Shown one piece after another: positions 1-10,500 of a DNA stretch of 21,821 bases. Below the pieces are notes generated by a model. It was given only the letters and a program-made list of their open reading frames with translations. It made no database searches and had not been told where the DNA came from. The DNA is from Paramacrobiotus richtersi (taxonomy: Eukaryota > Tardigrada > Eutardigrada > Parachela > Macrobiotidae), in NCBI GenBank assembly GCA_034698045.1, contig JAQGAU010001050.1, positions 1 through 21,821 of the forward strand, given 5' to 3'. The position numbers were made by a program, and so were the translations under genes. The first letter of the stretch is position 1. Each line of letters begins with the position of its first letter.

Positions 1-122
1 AGCTCGCAGTCGCAGATCATACGAACACTAAAGCCCAGTGATTAATAAGGTGGACCAGCTGCTGAGTCTTAGCGTACGGTGCCAATGAGCTAATAACACT
101 AACTTGGTAAGTCGGTTTCCGT

Positions 123-916
123 TCAACCTGTCTTGCAACCCTTCAACCAGTATGTCAGCATTTCCGACTTTCCCTTAATGGCCAACACTCCTCTAGGTTC
201 CACGACGAAGCTGCCAAAGTTTTCTGATAATTCTTTAGAAGCAGGACTGATATGGATTGCACCAGGCAGTCCATGGCTGCACATTCTCGAGGCCATGTTC
301 ACGGTGTCGCCAAATCTGCACATATCACACGTTTTGCATTAACATTAGTATTAGAAAATCGTACTTCGGCGACCATACAAAAACTTATAACCCACATGCA
401 ATAACGCGGACGTTTAGATCCCAATACTCCTGCCGCACAGGAACCTGGAACAACAGTTTTAAGAACAAGGCAAATGCATGACCCATGGTGTCCTAATGCC
501 TACCGGTATGAAAGCCGATTTTAAAGCGGAGATTTTTGAGGCAAATAAGGCTTGACTCGCTGTCCATGAGCTTGATCGCAAACAGTGCAATTCGTTGAAC
601 ACATTCGATTCCAGTTCTTACCGGCAAACCACTGGTCACCTGCAACAGACCAGTTCTATTTTTTCGGCATTTCATGCAGCTGGATGGATTTCATACCATA
701 AATGAATCGCCTACGGCCTCGACCTTGTACACATAAAATTTCGTTGTCAGGAGATCGAAGCAGTTCTCGGTTTCTCCAATTTGGCTGATCGTTGCTTCTG
801 GTGGACTGCTTGTAACAAAATCGGCAAATCCGAATAGGTCAGTAAACATAATGGTTACGCAATCAAATAGTTCAGCTTGTAGATTTTGGCCAGCTAGCAT
901 TAGCTTGGCAATCGTC
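123..916 (-). pseudogene. Intact cyclase catalytic exons 17-20 of copy A
   Basis: These four exons (697-916, 504-639, 396-444, 123-315) have the same lengths and phases as copy B, except that the last is 9 bases longer (three extra codons, K-T-G, before the TGA at 123-125). All diagnostic class III cyclase motifs survive: FTDLFGF with the first metal-binding Asp, YKVEAVGDS with the purine-contacting Glu and second Asp, RYC before FGDTVN, and NMASRM with the Asn and Arg that stabilise the transition state. The C-terminus GKSEMLTYWLKG matches the family end. No lesion is visible here, unlike the exons upstream. Because stops lie upstream, a full receptor cannot be made. A truncated product from an internal start is conceivable but not shown. 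Confidence 0.8.
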
Positions 917-971
917 CTGCAAGAAAAATATAATGCGTAATGAATATAACATCCTTAACAGGCAAACAAAC

Positions 972-2397
972 CGTGGTAGAAACTGCCCTATGATGTCGTC
1001 ACATTTGCGCTTCTCTTCGTTCAGGTTGGCTGTCCGAACTGCTACTTCGTACTTGAGATTGGTTGAATAATCGGCCAGTCTTTTGATAAATGTGTCGACC
1101 AAGTTAAGGTCCTTTGATTCCGGAACCAACAGAGGAGAGATATCGGGAATACGCAGGCGTAAACCAGAAATACTAGGACGTTGCGTGGGAATGGGAGCCC
1201 AGCAAGAGCTAAGTACTTTTTCGAACTGTGCCAGGTCCCCAAAGTCAGTTAATTCGCAAAGGGTTTGGAACCTTTTCTGGAATCAAGCCATGCAGTTCGT
1301 TTGTCACTCACATACGCCGTTGCATGAAACTGATGATAAGCAACATTATTTGGTTAACATTGGTACTGGAATCCGTCAATGCATACCTGTTTTCATTGCT
1401 TCCAACTGTGTATACAGTACAGTTTTCCTTTGGTCAGTATTTCGTAAATAACAAGACCAGAACAGTAGATATCAATGGATTGCATCGCGTTCACGTCAGT
1501 TCTGTCCGGTAATTCAGGTGTCAACCAATAAAGTGACTCAAGTAAGGACGTTTGAATGATTCCCTTCAGACGCAGATGCTCATAAGAATCACTTAGCTCA
1601 GTTTCTAGTCAGTTGCTGGCAAAATTAGCTAATTTCAATGTGAAATGCTTGTCTATCCAACAAGCCAAGGTACTAATACGGCCGTGGTAACGTAATGGAC
1701 TAGAATGTATGAAACGGAGTGCCTATAACGGCAACAATGCATATCTTTTAGTGAGGAATAAAGTTAGGTGATTTACACTTGCCTCCAAGTAATCCACAAT
1801 CAACGAGCTTGAAAGAGCGAAATCATCTGTGATCGAACTGTTAAATATATCGGATAGGGATCCTCATCCTCTAATCGCCCGTTCTGATACAGCCGCAATG
1901 GTGTAGCTGTATACATCGCTGCTGATTATTGCCAACCCAAAAAAGCGGCTAACGTTTGGACTATCCAGTTCATAAAACTGAAACAAACGGAACACAATGT
2001 CGGTTGTCAAGTTGGTAAAAACAGACATCACCTTCTTCATGAACTTGAGAAAATTTCGGCTTTCTGCCAGATCACAGAATGTTATGGAGCAATCTCGATG
2101 ACAAATGTTTGTAACGGCGACCGGTTTTCCTTGGTACACAGCAAAGGTCGAAACAGGTTCCTGGGGATCAAGACTCTTCAAAACCCCAAGCAAAAGCGAT
2201 ATAAGGGTCACGCACGAACATTGTTTTTAACGTTTGTCGCGTCCGAAAAGTCAGAAGCGTTGCTCTTGCGTCCTCGACTCAGACTGGGACCAACCGAGAA
2301 CATAGACGATGGATGAGATGAGCTCGGAAACGTTGACAGCGTCACTTGCCACCAGGGATCAAGCAGTTGTCGCTCGGCGGTTTTCCGGTTGATATGC
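972..2397 (-). pseudogene. Kinase-homology and linker exons 12-16 of copy A, damaged
   Basis: Exon 12 (2220-2397) is in frame but 9 bases shorter than in B and C. Exon 13 (2032-2160) is intact and encodes AVYQGKPVAVT, the site where active kinases have VAVK. Exon 14 (1783-1977) carries a 6-base insertion (GGATGA) that creates a TGA at 1864-1866. Exon 15 (1387-1722) is 11 bases longer than B (+6 and +5) and has TGA at 1609-1611 where B has AGA. Exon 16 (972-1300) lacks its AG acceptor and two bases, then recovers the frame of the dimerisation linker ending in GQFLPR. These defects rule out a functional kinase-homology domain read from the original start. Confidence 0.82.
1723..1782 (-). other. 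GC-AG intron 14 of copy A
   Basis: The donor reads GAG|GCAAGT, the consensus for rare GC-AG introns, and the acceptor is TTATAG. The same intron in copies B and C also has a GC donor. Reading through would add residues not conserved between copies. Confidence 0.65.
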
Positions 2398-2567
2398 CTT
2401 TCAAACAAACAATTTGCTTGATACGGCGGAAATAGATTTATAACCAAGAGTACAGTTACCAGGTATGTACACTTTTACAGTAACTACTTAGTTTCCCTTT
2501 GGCGAGCGGAACCACTGTTAACCACTCCGATTACTTTTCAGCTCAGGGTAACATTTCATTGTCTCAC

Positions 2568-5520
2568 CTTACACTGATCCATGATACTACAGCCACAACG
2601 AAAAGAGCTACCAGAATTGCGTAGAGCGAATTATACAGAGTGCTATCTGTAAATACTGGTGATGGGCGTGACCTGCATGAAATAATCTAGATAATTAGAA
2701 GCGAACTTACGCGACGGTTCGCAAGCAGGTTTCTGATGTAAATACCCGCACCGCAGTACGGCTCATTCGGTGGCGGAAAAGTGGAATTAACCCACGTCTT
2801 CAGCGGGATCAGCTCGATGAGTGATTGTGTCCTTCCTTCCAATTTGCAAGAATGGCTAGAATTAGCAAATACCACCATTAACATGAGGGAATTTGTAGTG
2901 AAATTGGAGTGCCATCTGTAGTACTGCATTTGCAAGTGCTAAATTATTTGTTTAATTTTTTCGTTCCTGCGGCTTTAAACGGCTAGGCGTTCATGTTCAA
3001 ATGAGCAACTCTTCTGTTAGATATCGGGGAATTCTTACTGCTAGTGGTCGTGGCCTATGTACCTCAATCTCTCCAGACGGGGTGAAATGGGATATGTTCA
3101 CATCACTTCGCCTCTGGCCGTTGCTGTCGATGAAGAACGTACCGCCTCCGTCGTCGTCCGTGAAAGTTCGGTTTAGAAAATATTTAGCTAACGTAGTGCC
3201 ACTTCTATCGATCACTATGGTCCCATGACTTCCATCCACAATACTGTCGTTGAGAACCTGTAAAGGTCACTTTCCGGCTTCGTTCAGAAATGCTTAGAGC
3301 TGAACAAATCCCTCTTACATTTGCTAGTGCGATTACGGCCTGGTATGTGTTCACCAGCAAATTGAATGGCTAGAAGGAGCGCAGACAGAAAGAGCATGAA
3401 CCTTACACACGCAAGCGGTAGATTTTGCCGACTCTGTAGCTTGTAGTTTACACTTTTAATGCTGGAGATGGTGCATGTGCGCGGTCCGACCAATAACCAT
3501 GGAATGGGTCATTAATTGGTTTTGGTAACCAAAAGACCGATATACACGGATACGACAACGGTCTGCGCCGGTAACATGCGGCTGTTCTGCAATCCCTCGA
3601 AAACGTTTAAGCACAGACTCGTGTGTGCCCGATTTTTCGTTCTGAACCGATTCTTTTGAAACTTGCATAAAAAATGCAAATACACATAAGGACGATTATG
3701 AATCAAAACCTACGTTCCGGCGTTTCTGTGAATTTTAAATGAGTGTTACTTTAGGACCACATTTTAAAATATGAAGGTGGTAATGTTTCGCAGATTCCGG
3801 TTCGCAATCGTCCACATGTATACCTCCATTTTTTGTGCAGGTTTGGAAGGATAGGTTTGTAACGAGAATTTTGTCACAAGCGATTGGGTTTAAGAATTTT
3901 CAAATGACTGCACAACTGCTAGATGCTGCGCGCACAAATCGTTTTCGGAACCATATATATTGGTCAATTGGCCACCAAAAGCAATACCGCAAAACGTTTT
4001 CGATTGTCTGACCACGGATACACAAGTCTTCAGCATAAGGTGTTCAAACTACAAGTCAATCGCCTTCCTAACCACCTGATCGGCAAGCAAGTACGTGAAG
4101 TTGTAGTCCCTTTGTGATCTTCTAACGAACTCCGGTCCGAGATACGGGTGAGGAGGAGTGTTGGAATCTGCCGGATGCACGATCATTACGGACTGGATGG
4201 CTTGAAAAGCAATCTGCAAGTAAACAGATTCTGTTTGTTTCGTCATGTTGTTAGCCACCATCGTGGGTCAAGGATTATATATCTCGGCGATTATCTTGTG
4301 ACGTTAGCGCGTAGTGATTGGGCCCAGCAAACTGTTCGGTTACGCCCAATAATCGAATGATCATAAAGGTCGATCCATTGGATGTTACCTGGTCGTTACT
4401 GTCGTTGTATCTCCAGTGTAACAATCCGTGCTCGACAGCAATGTAGACCTGTATTTTACAAAAAGTAAGGTATTCAACCAAACGGCTCACTCAGAAGGAT
4501 AGCGGTTGTGACGAAAGCCTAGAAATTCAAATATCTCGAGGTGTGGCTCGTCGCACGTACATATTCTCCATTCGTCATGTTGATCAAAGCTGCACTAATC
4601 TGTAAAACCGGCGCATGAGTCAGATTTTCAGTGGTTTCGGTTTCTTGAATCATTAACAGTTACCAGAAATTCCCGAAAAAGCGCCGCATGACTGAAAAAC
4701 AGTACGACTAAAACAGAAGGATCGGAAGTTTTGTCAACGCATACAGTAGCACAGTTTTTCCGATGTGTATATACTTAGGGACACTGACCTCTGCTGGTCT
4801 TTCGAATTTCACTGAGAATTGGTCCGAAGTCGAAGTGCATGTCTTGTTTGACCGAAATCCTGGTCACCGACTGCCGCAAGTTTGAATAACTCTTCAAGGC
4901 AGTAACGATACCGTCTGCCACAACAAAGTAAAACGCCGCCGAATTCGTGTCAGTGACGAAAGACGTGGTTGTCCATGCATGGTTATTGAGAATTTCAATG
5001 TACAATTCAGAAATAAACGTCTGAGAAAAGTAACTTGTGCCGATCCAGCTCGGATACAGTTGACGATTTCGAATATTATTACTGGCAGACACACTGAAAA
5101 CAAAAGTTACGGCATATCGATAACTAGGAGAGTGTTGTTGATTACGTGTTAATCCACAAATTATTCCACTGCGCTTGAAATTACGGCATCTCCGTGGTTT
5201 CGACGCAAGCTACAATGAGTACAACTGTAGGGGTCCGGTGCAGAAGGTTTGATTACAAAAAAGCAAGTTTAACGTGGTATGATGTACACAGTAAGGTTGC
5301 TTTCTTTCCGCTTGCAGTAGTGCCATTCCGACACCATTTTAACAGCATTATCGCTCAGATCACCACATGTGATATGCAATGGATTGTACAAATTTAAAAA
5401 GCGTAAAGTTAGGATAGGTAAACGTAAAGTGCAATGCGGTTCCGCATTATACGGCACATTCAGTATACTGCGTAGGAAAATCAGAGCACTCAGTGCAGTG
5501 AAATCCGAACCAGAGGACAA
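2568..5520 (-). pseudogene. Extracellular-domain and membrane-helix exons 1-11 of copy A, damaged
   Basis: Homology to the ANF-receptor-like domain of B and C is clear in exons 2-10. Examples are SASNNIRNRQLYPSW, ISAALINMTNGEY, HGLLHWRYNDSND and PPHPYLGPEF. Exon 6 is 18 bases shorter (six residues lost in frame), and exon 9 is 9 bases longer. Exon 1 keeps only its distal part (HITCGDLSDNAVK, EWHYCKRKES); the signal-peptide region and initiator ATG are missing or unrecognisable. Exon 2 has a TAA stop. Exon 10 is frameshifted and runs to a stop before the membrane exon 11 (2568-2646), which itself still encodes a hydrophobic helix. Confidence 0.82.
3440..4055. mobile_element. Foldback (MITE-like) element in intron 7 of copy A
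   Basis: Intron 7 of copy A is about 706 bp, against 90 bp in copy B and 91 bp in copy C. The extra sequence is a long imperfect palindrome. Its left arm (about 3440-3730) matches the reverse complement of its right arm (about 3785-4055), at roughly two-thirds identity by eye, around a short spacer. The arms end in a perfect 10-bp inverted repeat, CTTGTAGTTT at 3440-3449 and AAACTACAAG at 4046-4055. The flanks (for example GGCAAAATCT) resume the intron sequence seen in copy C. I see no transposase and no clear target-site duplication, so this is a non-autonomous foldback insertion or an inverted duplication. Confidence 0.6.
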
Positions 5521-6756
5521 AGCGTTGTAGAAAACAGGACGGATCTAGATGCTTCCTGTTTGGAGTGCTAGCGTACCGCAAAATTCCCACGCAAATCAAC
5601 TTCTCAGTGTCAGTCGATACACTTTTAATCACGTGCGTGGCCAGCGAATTCCGCGAAAAAGTGAAATCCTGGAGCGATAATCTAGATCCTCTTTTTGTCC
5701 GAGACAGCATCCTAGATGTTGTCGGGATTATGGAGGCTGATGGAGACCGTGGAAGTCCTTAGTCGGCCTTCCGGCTTGAGAAGTATTGCAGTACAGTAGG
5801 CAAAACATTTTACAAAGGACTTATGTACAAAAGGACTAACATAATTGCTTGTCCATATGCAACAGAAATATTACAGATTGAAGAACCAAAAACTAATAAA
5901 TGTTAAGCTAAGCGGTTTCTGGTCAAAAAACGTTGAAACGGGTCATGCCGTATAGTTGCAAGGTACACCTATCGTTTAGCATACATTGTCTACGAGAATT
6001 GTCCCCAAAAGGCCAAGCCGTTTCCCAGCAGCCAAAACTATTTTCTTCGTGTTTAGTTAGCTGTCCTGTGTCCATAAAAAGTCTGGAATTTTTCTGAGTT
6101 TGGAGCCCAAAAACGTTCCCTAGTAAGTTATGCTTGTGTTCAGCCAAGTTGTTCTGTATGATCCATAAATCATTAGTTCTGCTGACCTGGCTGTTGGACA
6201 TTTTTTTAATTTCATGACTAGTTTTGGTTGATTATCAAAACAGGAATTTAGATGAAAATTTCAACTTACCAGCACATAAACCTATCCGCGTGAATCTTGA
6301 TTGGCACCGCCTCCGACTCCTGTCCTACAACTACTTTTTAGTTTAATTTTATAATGTTAGTTTTGTAATACGTTGCTCTGTGGTGCGCATTTTGCTGGTG
6401 TAGCAGTATTTTATACGGCAACAGCCCAGAAACATTTTCGACACACGAGAAAGTCCAAATCATATAAAACATTTGTCCCAACTAACTTACACACCGGTTG
6501 AGGGTACAGTAGACACAATCAAGCTGAAATTGCCTCGCGCATTGTTTACTGCAGAACTGCTATGACATTTTCCGAGAACAGGTTGGCTTTCTTTAAACAG
6601 AACATTAAAACAAGTTTTCGCGAACACTTTTCCAAGTCTCCCTGGAAGGAAACAACAAAGAAAGCTCAGTGAGGTCGTTATAGGTCTATCTTGCAAACTT
6701 ATACTAATATTGCGTTAGTAGTACTAACTTCGGACGCCGGTCTCGTTTCAACATGT
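5521..6756. other. Intergenic region between copies A and B
   Basis: No recognisable gene is present. The left end (5530-5665) is a relic of the upstream block shared with copies B and C. Two minus-strand ORFs (5923-6201, 92 codons; 6487-6696, 69 codons) have no family resemblance that I recognise. Two good minus-strand donor-like GTAAGT sites occur at about 6244-6249 and 6485-6490, the second overlapping the end of the 6487-6696 ORF, so decayed exons are possible. The 3' flank next to 6757 resembles the 3' flank of copy A (1-122), consistent with tandem duplication that included downstream sequence. Confidence 0.4.
5530..5665 (-). promoter_or_regulatory. Relic of the shared upstream block, copy A
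   Basis: Read on the minus strand, this carries TTCGCTGG, TGATTAAAAGTG, TTTGCGTGGG and GATCCGTCCTGTTTT in the same order as the upstream block of copy B (12085-12310). Copy C has the later motifs too. Where B and C have the leader-exon donor GTAAGTCAA, copy A reads GAGAAGTTGA, so the donor GT is lost. The block abuts exon 1 directly, indicating a deletion of roughly 370 bp relative to B that removed the rest of the first intron and the start codon. Confidence 0.55.
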
Positions 6757-7536
6757 TCAGCAGCCCTTTAGCCAATATGTCAGCATTTCCGACTTTCCCT
6801 TAATAGCCATTACTCCTCGAGGTTCCACGAAAAAGTTCGCAAAGTTTTCTAATAATTCTTTAAAAATAGGACTGAGATGTATTGCACCAGGCAGACCATG
6901 GCTGCACATTCTCGAGGCCATGTTAATGGTGTCGCCAAAGCTGCAAATACCGGTTATCATGCCTTGTAAATATACGGTGAACTGCGAGACAAACACCGAT
7001 AACACACATGCAATAACGCGGACGTTTCGATCCCAAGACGCCAGCCGCACAGGAACCTGCAACACCGGTTTCCATCAAAACAAGCACAATTAAACCAGCG
7101 CATGCTGGAAATACCCGAATGTATGCCGATTTTCCAGCGAAGATTTTTGAGGCAAGTAAGACTTGACTCGCTCTCCATCAGCTTGACCGCAAAAAGTCCA
7201 ATTCGTTGAACGTGTTCGATTCCAATTCTTGTCGGTAAACCACTGGCTACCTGCAACAGCCCGTGTGCTCTTCATGATGGCACTGCCTTCCTGCTGAATG
7301 GATTCATCGTTCATACCACAAATGAATCGCCTACGGCCTCGACCTTATACACATCGTATTTCGTTGTCAAGAGATCGAAACAGGTCTCGGTTTCTCCAAT
7401 CAGGCTAATCGTTGTTTCTGGAGAATTGGTTATTACAAACTCGTGGAATCCGAACAGGTCAGTGAACATGATGGTCACGCAATCAAATAGTTCAGCTTGT
7501 AGATTTAGGCCAGCTCGCATTTGCCTGACAATAGTT
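6757..7536 (-). CDS. Copy B guanylate cyclase catalytic domain, exons 17-20
   Basis: Class III nucleotidyl cyclase domain, cytoplasmic and active as a dimer. By numbering from the assembled protein, the metal-binding aspartates are D905 (FTDLFGF) and D949 (YKVEAVGDS). The guanine-specifying pair is E945 and C1013 (RYC before FGDT). N1020 and R1024 in NMASRM complete the active site. All six are present, so catalysis and GTP specificity are predicted. The last exon ends at TGA, 6757-6759, just after YWLKGC. Copy A reads three residues further before its stop. Introns here are short (64-67 bp, plus one of 58 bp). Confidence 0.9.
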
Positions 7537-10500
7537 CTGCAACAAACTATCCTGAAGGATAAATATAACAGAATTCAGAAGCATACAAACCGTGGTAAAA
7601 ATTGCCCTATGATGTCGTCACATTTGCGCTTCTCTTCGTTCAAGCTGGCTGTTCGAACCGCTACTTCCCGCTCAAGATTGGATGCATAATCCGCCAGTCT
7701 TTTGATAAATGTATCAACTAGTTTAACGTCATTCGACTCCGAAACCAGCAGAGGAGAAATTTCGGAAATACGCGAACGTAAACCATGAATGCTTGGCCGT
7801 TGTACGTGATTCGGATTCCAGCAGGAACGTAGTACTTTTTCGAATTTTGGCAGGTCACCAAAATGAGTTAATTCAAGGAGAGTATTCGAACCTTTTCTGG
7901 AGACTAAGTCTTGCAGCACGTCTGTAACTCACACAAATGAAACCAAAGGTGGATAACGTTAGTCGATTTACATTAAGGTTTTATTAGAACGCAAATCCGT
8001 CAGTGCTTACCTCTTTTCATTGCTTCCAACTGTGTGTACAATTTTCCCTTGGTCAGTATTTCATAAATAATAAGGCCAGAAGTGTAGATGTCAGCGGACT
8101 GCATTGCGCTCACGTCAGTTCTGTCCGGTGATTCTGGTGTCATCCAGTAAAGTGACTCAGTTAAGTTCGTTTGGATGACTCCCTTCAGATGCTCATACGA
8201 ACGGCATAGCTCGGTTCCCAGTCTATTGCTGGCCAAGTTAGCTAATTTCAATGTGAAATGCTTGTCTATCCAACAAGCCAAGATGCTAATACGGCCGTGG
8301 TAACGTAAGCGACTAGAATGTATGAAACGGAGTGCCTATAAAAGCAAAAGTATAGCATTTCAATGGTGACCTTTACCCGGTAAAGTCCGTGTTGACTTGC
8401 CTCCAAGAAATCCACAATCAGCGAGCTAGCTAGTCCGAAATCATTTGTAATGACAGTGTTAAATATGTCCGGCAAAGATCCTCTACTGGCCCATTCCGTT
8501 ACAGCGGCAATGGTGTAGCTGCCTACAGCCCTGCCGATAATTGAAAGCCCAAAAAACCGGCATACGTTCGGATTGTCCAATTCGTAAAACTAAAACAGAT
8601 GCAGTACGGTGATGGTTCTTAAGTTCGTAGAAGACGACGTTACGTTACCTTTTTTATAAATTTGAGAAAAGTGCGATTCTCTGACAAATCGCAGAACGTT
8701 ATGGAGGAATTGCGGTGACAAATGCCTGTTACGGTGACCGGTTTTCCTTGGTATGCGGCAAGTGTCGTAATGGGCACCTGAAGATCACCATGCTTTAGAA
8801 CCCATTAGAAACGACAAAAAGGTCACGCACGAACATTATTTTCAACGTTCGTGATGTCTGGTATGCAGTCAGGGGCTTTGTGCTTGTATCTTCGATTGGG
8901 TCCAACCGAGAACATTGACGATGCTCCCGACAGGTAACGAGATGAACACACAAATGTTGACAGCGTCACTTGCCACCATGGATCAAGCAGTAATCGCTCG
9001 GCAGTTTTTCGATTAATATGCCTGTAAAATAAAAATGTGCTTGATACAGCGGAAATGTTAACTTGAGTTCAGATCAGTTCGTGGAAACATCAGATTGACC
9101 CACCCCACGCTGATCCAGGATACAACAGCCACAACGAAAACAGCCGCTAGAATCGCATAGAGCGAGTTATATATAGTGTCACCTGCAAATATTAGTGTCC
9201 GACGTGATCCACATGACATAACCGAACTCACCAGAACCGAACTTACGCGACGGTTGGCAAGCGAGTTTCTGATGTGAGTACCCACAGTCGGGCTCATTCG
9301 GTGGCGGAAAGCTGGAATTGACCCACGTTTTCAGCGGGACAAGCTCCACGAGTGCTTGCGTCCTTGCTATCTTCTGCAGGAATGGCTACAATTCGCAAAT
9401 ACCGTTATAACTAGGAGACGGATGCGATAACAGGCCGGCAGTTTTATTAGAAGTACTGAAAGTGCTCAATTTCGTCTTCTAGGTTTGGACACTGATTCTT
9501 CCGGGATAAAACTGTATGACTATCGACATGTTGTGCGTAATAACCTATAAAGAAACGATGTGTCGTTGATCTCGAGCTCCGCATACCTCAATCTCGCCAA
9601 AAGGAGTGAAATGCGATACGTTTAAATCACTGCGCTTCTGGCCTTCACTGTCGATGTAGAGCGTGCCACCTCCGTCGTCATCCGTGAAAGTTCGGTTTAG
9701 AAAATATTTTGCCAATGTAGCGCCTCTTCTGTCGGTCAATAAGGTCCCATCCATAATACTGTCGTTGAGGACCTATAAAGGTCACCCAGTGGCTTCATTC
9801 GAAAATGCTTACAGCAAGGCACATTTCTCTTACTTGTCCTAGAGCGGTAACTGCCTGATATGTGTCCACCAGTGTTATGAATGGCTACAAGTGCAAACAA
9901 AGAAAGAGTAAACTTCACACTGACTAGCCACACACGAGGACAGATTTCGCTAACACTATTTGTTAATTATCCACCTGATCAGCAAGCGAGTACGTTAAAT
10001 TGTAGTCGCTTCGTGATCTTTTGGCGAACTCCGGCCCGAGATAAGGGTGAGGAGGACTGTTGATATCTCGTGGATGCACGATGATTACGGACTGGAAGGC
10101 TTGGAAAGCGATCTGCAAGTATCGGATTATGTTTTGTCATGTTTTTAACCGCCTTCAGGATCAAGAATATTCGTCGGATCATTTGGATTAAGCCGCCAAT
10201 GACGTCAGGGCACGCCGACTTGCCCCAATAAACTAATCCGGCCATGTTTAGTGATTACATAATTAAATAAGGACCTTACAAGGCCACAACGGCCACCGGA
10301 AATTTCTGAAAGTTTTGTTGAAATTCGAATGCGTTTGATTGAGGTTTACCAATTTCGGCTCAATTTTTTAAATGATCGACATAATCGTATTTCAAGGGCT
10401 GACCACGATAGGTGCTACTGGATTAATTGGCTCTTACGTGGTCGTTACTGTCGTTGTAGCTCCAGTGTAACAATCCGTACAGTTTGTTGTGCATTGGCTC

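Larger units (their letters stand above)
123..5520 (-). pseudogene. Receptor-type guanylate cyclase pseudogene (copy A)
   Basis: Twenty exon equivalents can be matched one-for-one to copies B and C: 5274-5520 (remnant), 5146-5209, 4789-5093, 4664-4707, 4561-4599, 4389-4448, 4076-4213, 3319-3369, 3063-3257, 2711-2855, 2568-2646, 2220-2397, 2032-2160, 1783-1977, 1387-1722, 972-1300, 697-916, 504-639, 396-444, 123-315. Lesions: the start codon and part of exon 1 are deleted. There are in-frame stops at 5181-5183 (TAC to TAA), 1864-1866 and 1609-1611. Exon 10 has a net +1 shift near 2831-2846 and a tandem CCGCA duplication at 2746-2755. Exon 15 has about 5 extra bases near 1409-1420. The exon 16 acceptor reads AA instead of AG at 1301-1302, and that exon has lost two single bases. 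Many exons remain open, so decay is fairly recent or some parts are still used. An assembly error is unlikely to explain so many independent defects. Confidence 0.88.

Noticed and set aside
3456-4117. Several 64-70 codon ORFs in the copy A intron
   Set aside because: They read the two arms of the foldback element, and the translations match each other only because the DNA is palindromic.
9260-9285. A tiny 13-base intron (GTACTCACATCAG) in exon 10 of copies B and C
   Set aside because: Too short to splice. Reading through preserves the frame and the conserved stem Cys pair and reaches a GTAAGT donor (GTAAGC in copy C).
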